Positions 54,942-63,089 are shown, counted from the stretch's first letter. The stretch is DNA of 64,000 nucleotides from Streptococcus pseudopneumoniae (GCF_001074565.1 NZ_JUQX01000025.1:1-64000); one strand, 5' to 3'. Numbers and translations are program-made. The notes: a model not told the origin generated them from the letters alone.

Positions 54942-55700
54942 CTAACGATTTGACGATTTATAACTAGCCATAGCAATAAAGCCCAATTTCTGTTTATTCT
55001 TAGCAAACATTTTATACATAGTTAAAAACTGCTTTCTATTCTCCTTTTTACAAGCATTTACGCAAATTTTCAAAGTTCCTAGCCAACCTTCGTCATAAAT
55101 CATACCTGATAATTTCATTAATGTCATTTCACCAGTCAATATTTTCACATCATGGTAACCTGATTCTATCATCACCTGTTCCCAACCATCTTGAGTTAAA
55201 GGACCCACATTTACATGAATTGCTTGTGACAATTCCTGTCTGACAGACTCTTTAGCTTCCTTAAGAAGCACATCATGTGTCAAAAGAAGACCTTCAGGTT
55301 TTAAAACCCTTAGATACTCCATTACACATTTTTTCTTAGCTTGATCGGCTTGCATAGTCAGCATAGCTTCATTTATAACAATATCAAAACTAGCATCTTC
55401 ATAAGGAAGTTTCATTGCATTTGCTCTTTCAAATCTGATCAAATGATCAACACCTGCCATTTCAGCAGATTTTTTAGCCACTTCTAAGGCTTGTCCATCC
55501 ATATCAACAGCAGTTATCTTACAACCAAAACGCTGTGCCAACTCAATTGCTGTAGTTCCCCTATTGCACGCAACTTCTAGTATTCTCTTTTCTTTTGAAA
55601 ATCCTCCTTCCGCAATTAACCAATCTGTAGCACGTTTTCCACCTGGACGTAAGCGTCTTTTCCCCAGTTTTGCTAAAAACTTATGACCTGCTTCTGACAT
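54942..55700 (-). CDS. class I SAM-dependent methyltransferase
   Basis: A 252-residue methyltransferase. Motif I is ILEVACNRGTTAIELA (near 40-55), the acidic Asp of motif II lies in ITAVDMDGQ, and motif IV is FDIVINEAML. An N-terminal Lys/Arg-rich patch (GKRRLRPGGKRAT) precedes it. The substrate is unknown; UbiE/Coq5-like small-molecule methyltransferases share this plan, but no quinone pathway is expected in a streptococcus. The promoter is TTGTCA (55748-55753), 18 bases, then TATAAT (55724-55729). It lies just downstream of the intron remnant and leftward, as all its neighbours. Confidence 0.85.
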   Translation of the reverse strand: MSEAGHKFLAKLGKRRLRPGGKRATDWLIAEGGFSKEKRILEVACNRGTTAIELAQRFGCKITAVDMDGQALEVAKKSAEMAGVDHLIRFERANAMKLPYEDASFDIVINEAMLTMQADQAKKKCVMEYLRVLKPEGLLLTHDVLLKEAKESVRQELSQAIHVNVGPLTQDGWEQVMIESGYHDVKILTGEMTLMKLSGMIYDEGWLGTLKICVNACKKENRKQFLTMYKMFAKNKQKLGFIAMASYKSSNR

Positions 55701-55839
55701 TTGAACACCTCTATTTTTTCTTCATTATAACATAAAATTATATTGTCTGACAATTCTAATCTATTATTTGATAAACTAGAATCAAAAGCATACAAACTGC
55801 CATGACTATAGCATAAATCTATTAATCACCTCTCTAGTT

Positions 55840-56138
55840 CGAATTCAATTGCTCACGTAGTTTACTCATATAGGTTACAACTACATATTTGTACTTTAGA
55901 GTTGCTGGCCTCCTTATCCGCTAAGTACGCTTTACTATCACGTGGCTATTCGTATAGCCAAGATTTCTCTATCTCTTTCTCTGCCGATTCTTATTTCCAA
56001 CGTCAGACTTAAACAGTCTATCCTAATGCCGTTCGATCAGCTACTCACAATAGTCAGGCTTGGGAATCACTTTTGGGTTTACTAGTATATGGTAGCCACA
56101 GAGGACTTACACCACAGATGAACGAATGCCCGTCGTAC
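55840..56138 (-). mobile_element. probable 5' fragment of a group II intron
   Basis: On the minus strand, starting two bases after the rplA terminator T-run, the sequence begins GTACGACGGGCAT and continues with GGTGTAAGTCC, resembling the GUGYG..GGCAU..GGUGNRAGUCC opening of bacterial group II introns (domain I). It also has a GGCTAT/ATAGCC hairpin. No reverse-transcriptase frame and no recognisable domain V remain, so it would be truncated. Class C introns are known to insert right after intrinsic terminators, which fits the position exactly. The left boundary is approximate. Confidence 0.5.
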
Positions 56139-56140
56139 CT

Positions 56141-56170
56141 AAAAAACGAGCACTTTCGCACTCGTTTTTT
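56141..56170 (-). terminator. rplKA terminator
   Basis: AAAAAACGAGTGC/GCACTCGTTTTTT-type perfect hairpin with a four-base loop, 14 bases past the rplA stop codon. Confidence 0.9.
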
Positions 56171-56183
56171 ATATATTTATTGA

Positions 56184-56873
56184 TTAAAGTGAGTTCACGT
56201 CAACCTTGATACCAACACCTTGAGTAGTTGTGATTGTCAAGCTTGTTACGTAAGTTCCTTTAGCAGTAGCTGGTTTCGCTTTTTGGATTGTTTCGTTGAA
56301 TGCTTTGAAGTTTTCAACCAACTTGTCAGCTTCAAATGAAACTTTACCGATGATAGCTTGTACGATACCTGCACGGTCTGCACGGTAAGTGATTTTACCA
56401 CCTTTAGACTCTTCAACTGCTTTAGCAACATCCATTGTTACAGTACCAGTTTTAGGGTTTGGCATCAAGTTACGTGGTCCAAGGACACGTCCAAGACGTC
56501 CAACAAGAGCCATCATATCAGGTGTTGCGATAACTACGTCGAAGTCCAACCAACCGTCATTGATTTTAGCAACAAGGTCGTCTTCACCAACGAAGTCTGC
56601 ACCAGCAGCTTTTGCTTCTTCAGCTTTTGCACCACGTGCAAATACAAGAACGCGAGCTGTTTTACCAGTACCGTTTGGCAATACCATTGCTCCACGGATT
56701 TGTTGGTCAGCTTTTTTAACGTCAATGTTCAAGTTGTAAGCAACTTCTACAGTTGCATCAAATTTTGCAAAGTTAGTTTCTTTTGCAAGAGCTACAGCTT
56801 CTTCTACGCTGTAAGCTTTTGTGCTGTCGATTTTCTCAAGAGCAGCACGAAGTTGTTTGCTTTTTTTAGCCAT
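56184..56873 (-). CDS. rplA: 50S ribosomal protein L1
   Basis: A 229-residue two-domain ribosomal protein forming the L1 stalk that moves E-site tRNA. Conserved segments are [17 protein letters not shown] (near 126-142) and [11 protein letters not shown]. It also acts as translational repressor of its own operon by binding mRNA that mimics its 23S site. It follows rplK by 96 bases, and this gap contains an L1-type RNA motif. Confidence 0.97.
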   Translation of the reverse strand: MAKKSKQLRAALEKIDSTKAYSVEEAVALAKETNFAKFDATVEVAYNLNIDVKKADQQIRGAMVLPNGTGKTARVLVFARGAKAEEAKAAGADFVGEDDLVAKINDGWLDFDVVIATPDMMALVGRLGRVLGPRNLMPNPKTGTVTMDVAKAVEESKGGKITYRADRAGIVQAIIGKVSFEADKLVENFKAFNETIQKAKPATAKGTYVTSLTITTTQGVGIKVDVNSL

Positions 56874-56891
56874 TTTCTATTCTCCTTGTAA

Positions 56892-56918
56892 GTGGTTCAA
56901 TCGATTTTCATCTCCCAC
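56892..56918 (-). promoter_or_regulatory. L1-type RNA site between rplK and rplA
   Basis: GTGGGAGATGAAAATC followed by CCAC closes a small hairpin with an asymmetric purine-rich loop, the shape bound by ribosomal protein L1, just upstream of the rplA ribosome site. Confidence 0.6.
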
Positions 56919-56969
56919 GTCACTTCTCGAAATGATGAAGTCTTGCGGGTTATCTTGGGATGTTATTGA

Positions 56970-57395
56970 TTAGTCAACAACGTTGAATCCCATAGAACGA
57001 GCAGTACCTTCGATCATACGCATTGCAGACTCAAGGTTTGCAGCGTTCAAATCTGGCATTTTAGTTTCTGCAATTTCTTGTACTTGCGCACGAGTAACTG
57101 AAGCAACTTTAGTTTTGTTAGGTGTACCTGATCCTTTTTCAACACCTGCAGCTTTTTTCAAAAGAACAGCAGCTGGTGGTGTTTTAGTGATGAAAGTAAA
57201 TGATTTGTCTTCGTATACTGAGATAACAACTGGAATGATCATTCCAGCTTGATCAGCTGTACGAGCGTTGAACTCTTTTGTGAATCCCATGATGTTGATA
57301 CCAGCTTGACCAAGAGCAGGTCCAACTGGTGGAGCTGGTGTAGCTTTACCAGCAGGGATTTGCAATTTTACAAGTTTTTCGACTTTTTTAGCCAT
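56970..57395 (-). CDS. rplK: 50S ribosomal protein L11
   Basis: A 141-residue protein of the GTPase-associated centre. N-terminal [21 protein letters not shown] (near 9-29) and the C-terminal domain with [12 protein letters not shown] are diagnostic. It is first in the two-gene rplK-rplA operon. GGAGG lies 7 bases before the ATG, and an L1-type RNA motif overlaps the leader. Confidence 0.97.
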   Translation of the reverse strand: MAKKVEKLVKLQIPAGKATPAPPVGPALGQAGINIMGFTKEFNARTADQAGMIIPVVISVYEDKSFTFITKTPPAAVLLKKAAGVEKGSGTPNKTKVASVTRAQVQEIAETKMPDLNAANLESAMRMIEGTARSMGFNVVD

Positions 57396-57411
57396 TTTTA
57401 AATCCTCCTTT

Positions 57412-57448
57412 GTGGTTTTGGCGGTAACTAGAGATTTTTACCTCCCAC
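57412..57448 (-). promoter_or_regulatory. L1-type RNA site in the rplK leader
   Basis: GTGGGAGGTAAAAATC and a downstream CCAC form a hairpin that resembles the motif before rplA. In this family such a site mediates L1 feedback repression. Confidence 0.7.
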
Positions 57449-57473
57449 AAGTATGCTTTACACATACCTTTCC

Positions 57474-57501
57474 ATTATACACTATTTATCCAAAAATGCA
57501 A
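57474..57501 (-). promoter_or_regulatory. rplK promoter
   Basis: On the minus strand TTGCAT (57496-57501) and TATAAT (57474-57479) are separated by 16 bases. Confidence 0.7.
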
Positions 57502-57517
57502 GAGAAAACTTTCATTT

Positions 57518-58273
57518 TTAATCGACGTAATCTCCGCCTTCAAAGCCATAGTATTCTTCCAAGCTGAGGCCACTTGCAGCAATTTCTTTGGCTTCTTTTC
57601 CAACGTAGCGGAGATGCCATTCTTCTGCCATGTAGCCAGTCTCTTTTTCCTTGCCTTTGAGATAGCGAACAACAAAGCCATAGTCAGCCGCATGATCCAA
57701 GAGCCACTGGGCTGCCTTCTCCTCTGTAACCAATTCTCCGTTAGTCCCGATCAAATCAAAAGCCAGACCTGTCTGGTGTTCACTGTAACCAGGGCGAGCT
57801 GAGTAGCGATCTGCAGCTTCCTTACCGTCTTGATTCACATAGTCTTGATAAAGTTTGGTTTGTGTTTCATAACTTCTAAAGCCACTGTAGTGATCGCTAA
57901 TCGGATAGCCAGCTGCTTGCATTGCTGCAATGAGTTTGAGCAACTCTGCCTTAGCTGTTGGATTTTCTCCTGGATTATAGTCTTTTGACAAAGGATAGTG
58001 CTTATTAGCTACGACGATTTCATCGTATTTTCCTTGTATACTATAGTGGTCTCCCTTATTAACAACTTCTGCTTTCTTCTGGCTAGAGGCTTGGGGTTCA
58101 CTGCCTACAGTTCCTTCAGGTTGACTGCTTTGCTCCGTCTTTTGAGTATTTTCTTCAGGTTGACTGCTTTGCTCCGTCTTTTGAGTATTTTCTTCAACTT
58201 TCGGTTTTTCTTGCGAACAAGCTGCTAGGGTTACTGCTAGTAAACCAGATAAAATGACATATCTTTTTTTCAT
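57518..58273 (-). CDS. dacB: L,D-carboxypeptidase lipoprotein DacB (LdcB)
   Basis: A 251-residue VanY-type zinc peptidase. The signal peptide ends in the lipobox LAAC (Cys19). A Glu/Gln/Ser linker carries a perfect 13-residue tandem repeat (ENTQKTEQSSQPE). The catalytic domain shows SGFRSYETQ, SARPGYSEHQTGLAFD (His and Asp ligands) and EWHLRYVG (His ligand). It removes D-Ala from tetrapeptide stems at the outer membrane face and shapes septal wall in pneumococcus. It follows a HIT gene by 17 bases in the same direction. Confidence 0.95.
   Translation of the reverse strand: MKKRYVILSGLLAVTLAACSQEKPKVEENTQKTEQSSQPEENTQKTEQSSQPEGTVGSEPQASSQKKAEVVNKGDHYSIQGKYDEIVVANKHYPLSKDYNPGENPTAKAELLKLIAAMQAAGYPISDHYSGFRSYETQTKLYQDYVNQDGKEAADRYSARPGYSEHQTGLAFDLIGTNGELVTEEKAAQWLLDHAADYGFVVRYLKGKEKETGYMAEEWHLRYVGKEAKEIAASGLSLEEYYGFEGGDYVD
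58115..58192 (-). repeat. 39-bp perfect tandem duplication in dacB
   Basis: Two identical 39-base units (58115-58153 and 58154-58192) encode the linker repeat. The unit is a multiple of three, so copy changes stay in frame. Confidence 0.95.
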
Positions 58274-58290
58274 TTCTTCCTTCCTCTCTC

Positions 58291-58752
58291 TTAGGCCAAA
58301 TGCTTCTCCAATTCATCGGATAAGGTTTTAATCATCTCTTCCAGCTCTGGAGATTGTACTTGGCAATCTTCTGCTGCCATTTCTTCCCAGGGCACCCACC
58401 AGACTGGACCACGACCATTAAGTCCATGACCCTTCATATCACCCGACCGTCTTGGAAATAGGTGCCAGTGAGCGTGCGCATCTCCATTTCCTAGGAGTTC
58501 AATATTCATCTTTTCAGCTTTAAACGTTTTGGCGACAGCTTCTTGGACCAAACTCATTTCCTCTAGAAAACGAAGTTTTTCAGAATTCTCCATATGGTGG
58601 AGTTCTGTGACATGCTCTTTTGCCAGAAATAAGGTATAGCCCTTAAAGTATTGGTGATCTCCAATAACAACATAGCCTGTTTCTAGTTCTTTTACAAAGT
58701 AGGGATTTTCCCCTGCCTTGATCCATTCAATTCTTTGACAAATCAAGCACAT
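58291..58752 (-). CDS. HIT-family protein
   Basis: A 153-residue histidine-triad protein. The HIT motif is seen as NGDAHAHWHLFPR (near 93-105), and CLICQRIEW at the start is typical. Members hydrolyse or transfer nucleotides such as AppppA. It begins one base after the M42 peptidase stop codon and precedes dacB, so the three leftward genes are probably one transcript. Confidence 0.9.
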   Translation of the reverse strand: MCLICQRIEWIKAGENPYFVKELETGYVVIGDHQYFKGYTLFLAKEHVTELHHMENSEKLRFLEEMSLVQEAVAKTFKAEKMNIELLGNGDAHAHWHLFPRRSGDMKGHGLNGRGPVWWVPWEEMAAEDCQVQSPELEEMIKTLSDELEKHLA

Positions 58753-58753
58753 A

Positions 58754-59791
58754 TTAGTCTACCAATGCACTCTTGAGGTAAGCATCGACCATACGCTCAG
58801 TCGCCACGACCGAATCAATATGTGTTCGTTCGTAAGAGTGACTGGACTCAATACCAGCTCCAAGGAGGGCGTGTTTGACCTCTGCTCCTGCAGACATAGC
58901 CGCTGAAGCATCTGAACCGTAAAATGGATAGATATCGAGCTTAAATGGAATATCTTGCTCTTTCGCCAAAGCTACCAAGTGTTGACGGAAGTCATAGTGA
59001 TAGGGACCTGAAGCGTCCTTGACACAGATAGACACTGTGTACTCATCCGTTTGCTGGTCATCTCCCATGGCTCCCATATCGACAGCCAGGTACTCCACCA
59101 CTTGAGTTGGAATATTGGAGTTGGCACCGTGGCCCACCTCTTCAAAGACTGAAAAAGCAAAGTGTGTCGTCATCGGCAAGTCAATTCCTTCTTCTTTATA
59201 AACTCGAAGGAGATTGAGTAAAATTGCTGCGCTGACCTTGTCATCCAAGTGGCGAGACTTGATAAAACCAGTTTCCGTCACAACTGTTCGCGGATCAAAA
59301 CTAATAAAGTCACCAACCTCAATACCCAAAGCACGCGTTTCTTTTTCATTGGTCACTTTTTCGTCCAAACGAACTTCCATATTGTCCTGAGTACGTTCAG
59401 CAGTTCCTGCATCTTTGTAGACATGGCAAGATGTCTGGTGGATGAGGATAGTTCCAGATACCCTTTTACCTGTACTAGCCACATGAACGGTACAGTTTTC
59501 TCCCTCAATCATGTTCCAAGGAAAACCACCGATACGGTCCAATTTGAGACGACCATCAGACTTGACAGCACGTACAATGGCTCCGAGTGTGTCCACATGG
59601 GCAGTTACATAGCGATGTTGTTCGTCGTTTCGACCTTTGATTGTTACATTGACACCACCCTTAGCAGTTCGAATAGGCTGGTAACCAAGCTCTTCTAAAG
59701 TATGGACTAGGTAGTCAGAAATCTCACGAGTGAAGCCCGTTGGAGATGCAATAGCGGTTAATTCTTTGATATAGTTTACAGTTTGATTCAT
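58754..59791 (-). CDS. M42-family glutamyl/leucyl aminopeptidase
   Basis: A 345-residue metallopeptidase. The metal and catalytic residues lie in TAHVDTLGAIV (His and Asp near 64-75), SRHLDDKVSA, FEEVGHGANS (catalytic Glu pair near 212-221) and VDMGAMGDDQ. The His of SSHSYERTH is the last ligand. Members are tetrahedral oligomers that trim peptides (PepA/FrvX-like). It is first in the leftward M42-HIT-dacB cluster. Confidence 0.9.
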   Translation of the reverse strand: MNQTVNYIKELTAIASPTGFTREISDYLVHTLEELGYQPIRTAKGGVNVTIKGRNDEQHRYVTAHVDTLGAIVRAVKSDGRLKLDRIGGFPWNMIEGENCTVHVASTGKRVSGTILIHQTSCHVYKDAGTAERTQDNMEVRLDEKVTNEKETRALGIEVGDFISFDPRTVVTETGFIKSRHLDDKVSAAILLNLLRVYKEEGIDLPMTTHFAFSVFEEVGHGANSNIPTQVVEYLAVDMGAMGDDQQTDEYTVSICVKDASGPYHYDFRQHLVALAKEQDIPFKLDIYPFYGSDASAAMSAGAEVKHALLGAGIESSHSYERTHIDSVVATERMVDAYLKSALVD

Positions 59792-59866
59792 TTCTTCACC
59801 TCTTTCCTACCATTATAACATTTTTCTAGTCAGACTCCTTCTCAAAAGGAGAAAAACTGTGTTTAG

Positions 59867-59895
59867 TTGCTTTCACTATAGATCCATGTTATAAT
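59867..59895 (+). promoter_or_regulatory. promoter of DUF1307 lipoprotein gene 1
   Basis: TTGCTT (59867-59872), 17 bases, TATAAT (59890-59895). The same -35, spacing and -10 recur before the second copy. Confidence 0.75.
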
Positions 59896-59930
59896 ACAAA
59901 TACTTTGATTATGAAAGGAAAGTAAAGGAT

Positions 59931-60482
59931 ATGAAATCTTACTTTAAAACCTCACTTGCCCTTGCGGCTTCACTTATCCTCCTTCTCGGATGTTCCAAAC
60001 AAGCATCAACACCTACCAACAGCAGTAGCAAAGAAGACAAAACAACTCAGTCAAGTGAGAGCAAACAAAGCACTGAACAATCATCTGAAAAGAAAGAAAC
60101 AACTAAAACACATACCTTTGTCAACAAAAGCAATCCTGGAATCACTTCTACCTTGGTTTATACTGTAGAAGGCGACAATGTTACCAAGCAAACCGCTCAG
60201 AATGTTGCAGATCCTGAAATCCTTGGTGCAACTCCAGAAGAGGTCAAGAGTACACTCGAGGATACCTATAAAGGTTATTACGGGCTAAAAGGTGTTAAAC
60301 AAACCATTGAAATCAAAGATGGAAAAGTTGTTCAAGATCTCGAAGTTGATTACTCAACTGCAAGCCTTGACGAACTTAGAAAAGCACTCCCTGAAGAATA
60401 TCCTGGTATTGGAAATCGTGTCAGTTTCTCAATCACTAAAAATGGACTAGAGACACTGGGATTCACTGAAGAAAGCAACTAA
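59931..60482 (+). CDS. DUF1307 (YehR-like) lipoprotein, copy 1
   Basis: A 183-residue secreted lipoprotein. The signal MKSYFKTSLALAASLILLLGC ends in a lipobox Cys at 21. A Ser/Lys/Glu linker (22-58) is followed by a DUF1307 beta domain from about 60 (THTFVNKSNPGITSTLVYTV). Its function is unknown; YehR-type proteins are envelope proteins. It is paralogous to the next gene, with similar promoter, ribosome site and start, and ends at a complex hairpin terminator. Confidence 0.88.
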   Translation: MKSYFKTSLALAASLILLLGCSKQASTPTNSSSKEDKTTQSSESKQSTEQSSEKKETTKTHTFVNKSNPGITSTLVYTVEGDNVTKQTAQNVADPEILGATPEEVKSTLEDTYKGYYGLKGVKQTIEIKDGKVVQDLEVDYSTASLDELRKALPEEYPGIGNRVSFSITKNGLETLGFTEESN

Positions 60483-60525
60483 TCTTTCATCCTCAAAACA
60501 GACAAAAAACTGACCTTATAATGGC

Positions 60526-60566
60526 CACCCCATACGATAGTCACCAAGCTATCTTTGGGGTGTTTT
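60526..60566 (+). terminator. terminator between the DUF1307 genes
   Basis: Outer stem CACCCCA/TGGGGTG and inner stem GATAG/CTATC, followed by TTTT. Confidence 0.8.
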
Positions 60567-60703
60567 CTTATATCACGAGGGAATCAATCAAAATGAAATC
60601 CTTGATCAAATGAAATAGAGATTAAGAGCTAGAAGTTAGCCAAGAAGGAAAAACCAAGCATATCCTTTTACTGTCAATGGGATTGTTTACTAGGTCCTTA
60701 TGA

Positions 60704-60732
60704 TTGCTTGCACCCACTATCCGTGTTATAAT
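60704..60732 (+). promoter_or_regulatory. promoter of DUF1307 lipoprotein gene 2
   Basis: TTGCTT (60704-60709), 17 bases, TATAAT (60727-60732). It matches the promoter of copy 1. Confidence 0.75.
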
Positions 60733-60767
60733 ACTGATACTTTGACTACGAAAGGAAAGCAATGGAT

Positions 60768-61319
60768 ATGAAATCTTACTTTAAAACATCTCTTGCCCTT
60801 GCGGCTGCTCTCATCCTTCTAATGGGATGCTCTAAACAAGCATCAACTCCTACCAATAGTAGTGCCAAGGAAGACAAAACTGCTCAATCAAGCGAAACCA
60901 AGCAGAGCAGCCAACAATCATCTGAAAAGAAAGAAGAAACGAAAACTCACACCTTTGTTCACAACAGCAAACCTGGTATTGAGTCTACCTTAGCTTATAC
61001 TGTAAAAGGAGACGACATTCTAAAACAAACAGTTTATAATGTTTTTGATCCTGCTAAACTTGATAATTCCGCAGAAGGCATTAAAGAAATTGTTGAAGAT
61101 ACTTATAAAGGTTATGAGGGTGTCAAAGGAGTAACACAAAAAGTTGAAATCAAAGACGAAAAAGTTATTCTAAGAATGGAAGTTGACATGACTGTTGCAA
61201 CTCTTGCAGACCTAAAAAAAGCAATGCCGAACGAATTTTCTGGCTTTGGAAACCGTATAAGTTATGCAGCTTCGAAGAAAATGCTTGAAGAATCTGGTTA
61301 CACTGAACAAACCAACTAA
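60768..61319 (+). CDS. DUF1307 (YehR-like) lipoprotein, copy 2
   Basis: A 183-residue lipoprotein of the same build as copy 1: signal MKSYFKTSLALAAALILLMGC, a Ser/Glu linker and the DUF1307 domain (KTHTFVHNSKPGIEST). The ATG at 60768 is chosen to match copy 1; an in-frame ATG two codons upstream at 60762 is also possible. The two mature domains have diverged clearly while the signal and linker remain very similar, so the duplication is not recent but the N-terminal region is under constraint or conversion. Confidence 0.88.
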   Translation: MKSYFKTSLALAAALILLMGCSKQASTPTNSSAKEDKTAQSSETKQSSQQSSEKKEETKTHTFVHNSKPGIESTLAYTVKGDDILKQTVYNVFDPAKLDNSAEGIKEIVEDTYKGYEGVKGVTQKVEIKDEKVILRMEVDMTVATLADLKKAMPNEFSGFGNRISYAASKKMLEESGYTEQTN

Positions 61320-61328
61320 GATTAATAG

Positions 61329-61358
61329 AAAAAAACTTGGCCAAGGCCAAGTTTTTTT
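61329..61358. terminator. bidirectional terminator between DUF1307 copy 2 and brnQ
   Basis: AAAAACTTGGCC/GGCCAAGTTTTT, a 12-base perfect stem between converging genes. Confidence 0.9.
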
Positions 61359-62697
61359 ATTCCATTTCAAAAACATCGCTTTCTTGCTTGTTTGGAAGGA
61401 CCAAAGAAAGCAAGATTCCGATGATAGCTGGCACCAACCATGGGAGGGATGCCTTAGCAAAAGGCAAAGCATTCACAAGATTTGCTAGAAAGTCAATCTT
61501 AAAGGAGCTTCCAAGAACACTTGCAACAGCGATTGCTGTGACAACTCCCATTGTTAACTGCATACCCGGTTTTGATAGGGGTACAAACTTATTAACAATC
61601 ACAATCATCACAATGGCAATAGTGATTGGATACAAGATAACCAGTACTGGAATTGAGTACTTGATAATCGCATCCAGACCGAGGTTTGCAATGGCAAATC
61701 CAATCAAGGTAAAGGCAGTTGCATAGACCTTGTAGCTGATTTGTGGGAAGCGTCCGTTAAAGAACTCAGCTGTAGATACGATCAAGCCAACTGTTGTTGT
61801 GAAGCAGGTTACAGTTACCATGGCAGCAAGGAAGAGTTGAGCCGTTGAACCAAAGATTTCCTGAGTTGCTTGTGACAAGATATAAACACCTGGAGTTCCA
61901 CCCTTCATGGCTTCTGCCGGTACTGGGAAGTGATTTCCAAGGAATCCTAGACCAATATAGAGAGCACTGAAGGCAAGAGTTACAACAATACCAACAACCC
62001 AAATAGTTGAAATGTATTCTTTCTTACTTGAAAATCCAAGTTGTTTCAAGGTTTGAACAGCGATGACACTGAAGGCCACTGAGGCAAGGGCATCCAAGGT
62101 GTTATACCCCTCTAGGAATCCTGTTCCGAAAGCAGATGCTTGATAGGCTTCTGAAGCTACTTGGGGACTTGTTCCACCATATTTAAAGGCACCTAGTACA
62201 ACTAAGATAACGATAAGCAAAGCAAAGACTGGTGTCAAGATTCGTCCGATACGATCCAAAATCTTTGATGGATTGAGTGAAATCAGATAGGCTGCGGCAA
62301 AGTAAAGCACGGTAAAGATAATCAATCCTAGGCCTTTATTTGCTTCAGACAAGAGAGGGCTGATACCGACCTCGTAAGCTGTTGTTGCTGTACGTGGAAT
62401 GGCAAAGAATGGGCCAATCGATAGATAGAGGACTGCAAGATAAAGAGTCGCAAACCAAGGTGAGATTTTCTTAGAAATCTCATAAATGTATCCTTTAGGA
62501 TTGAGCGTTCCGATGATAAGTGTCAAGACGGCAATGCCGACACCTGAAAAGACAAAACCTGCGATGGCAGGAAGAAACTGTTCTCCAGATAGGGCACCTA
62601 GAGAAGGTGGAAAAATCAAGTTTCCCGCACCAAAAAATATTCCAAACAGGAGCAAGCCTGTTAGGGCACCTTTTTTAGCCATAAAAATCTCCTTCAT
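61357..62697 (-). CDS. brnQ: branched-chain amino acid transporter (LIVCS family)
   Basis: A 446-residue membrane protein with twelve predicted helices, beginning LLLFGIFFGAGNLIFPPSLG (residues 15-34), the LIVCS family signature. It imports Leu, Ile and Val with Na+ or H+. BrnQ supply feeds CodY signalling, and brnQ genes are common CodY targets. A 10-base inverted repeat lies upstream of its promoter. AAGGAG precedes the ATG and an extended -10 TGGTATACT lies about 30 bases upstream. Confidence 0.95.
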   Translation of the reverse strand: MKEIFMAKKGALTGLLLFGIFFGAGNLIFPPSLGALSGEQFLPAIAGFVFSGVGIAVLTLIIGTLNPKGYIYEISKKISPWFATLYLAVLYLSIGPFFAIPRTATTAYEVGISPLLSEANKGLGLIIFTVLYFAAAYLISLNPSKILDRIGRILTPVFALLIVILVVLGAFKYGGTSPQVASEAYQASAFGTGFLEGYNTLDALASVAFSVIAVQTLKQLGFSSKKEYISTIWVVGIVVTLAFSALYIGLGFLGNHFPVPAEAMKGGTPGVYILSQATQEIFGSTAQLFLAAMVTVTCFTTTVGLIVSTAEFFNGRFPQISYKVYATAFTLIGFAIANLGLDAIIKYSIPVLVILYPITIAIVMIVIVNKFVPLSKPGMQLTMGVVTAIAVASVLGSSFKIDFLANLVNALPFAKASLPWLVPAIIGILLSLVLPNKQESDVFEME

Positions 62698-62757
62698 ATT
62701 TCTAAAATACTGACCTAGTATACCATGATTAGGACTTTGAAAAAAGCATCACGAAGT

Positions 62758-62781
62758 AAATATTGAATGTTTTCAATATTT
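62758..62781. promoter_or_regulatory. inverted repeat upstream of brnQ
   Basis: AAATATTGAA (62758-62767) is mirrored exactly by TTCAATATTT (62772-62781) across four bases, about 15 bases upstream of the expected -35 of brnQ. It does not match the CodY consensus well. Confidence 0.5.
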
Positions 62782-62800
62782 TTAAAAATAAGAATTGTCT

Positions 62801-62840
62801 AAAAACAAAGCGCCCTTACTCAGTTAGAACCGAGCAAGGG
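62801..62840 (-). terminator. possible terminator of the rhodanese gene
   Basis: On the minus strand CCCTTGCTC/GAGTAAGGG (one G-T pair) is followed, after six bases, by a T run. The T tract is slightly displaced. Confidence 0.55.
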
Positions 62841-62867
62841 AAGATTAGAATCTATCGCCATATAGGT

Positions 62868-63089
62868 TTAAAGTTCTTCAAAGGCCATCATGCCACCTTG
62901 GACATTGATAACCTTGCATCCATGCTCCTCTAAGAACTGGCAAGCACGAGCTGATCTCATCCCTGATTTACAAATGACATAATGCAACTGCTCATTGTCC
63001 AACTCTTCTACTCCTCTCACATCTAATACAGAAAGGGATTCTTTCTGGTAAAGTTGGTAGAATTTGTCAAAAACAATTTCTTTCATCAT
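62868..63089 (-). CDS. rhodanese-like protein with internal in-frame deletion
   Basis: A 73-residue protein; related single-domain rhodaneses have about 95-100 residues. It begins EIVFDKFYQLYQKESLSVLD, then jumps from DVRGVEELD to NEQLHYVICKSGMRSAR, losing the usual GHLEGARNLPL segment of about 23 residues while keeping the frame. The active-site Cys of VICKSGMRS is retained. The fold's second helix and strand would be missing, so it may be non-functional. It follows the YbaK-like gene by 18 bases. Confidence 0.8.
   Translation of the reverse strand: MMKEIVFDKFYQLYQKESLSVLDVRGVEELDNEQLHYVICKSGMRSARACQFLEEHGCKVINVQGGMMAFEEL

Noticed and set aside
55940-55960. ComX box-like TACGAATA in the gap before the methyltransferase
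   Set aside because: The eight bases fall in the loop and arm of a hairpin (GGCTAT/ATAGCC) of the intron-like segment and have no spaced promoter elements or gene downstream.
56358-56891. Long rightward open frame opposite rplA (177 codons)
   Set aside because: It lies wholly antisense to a highly expressed ribosomal gene with strong codon bias, which leaves such frames open by chance. No ribosome site or family.
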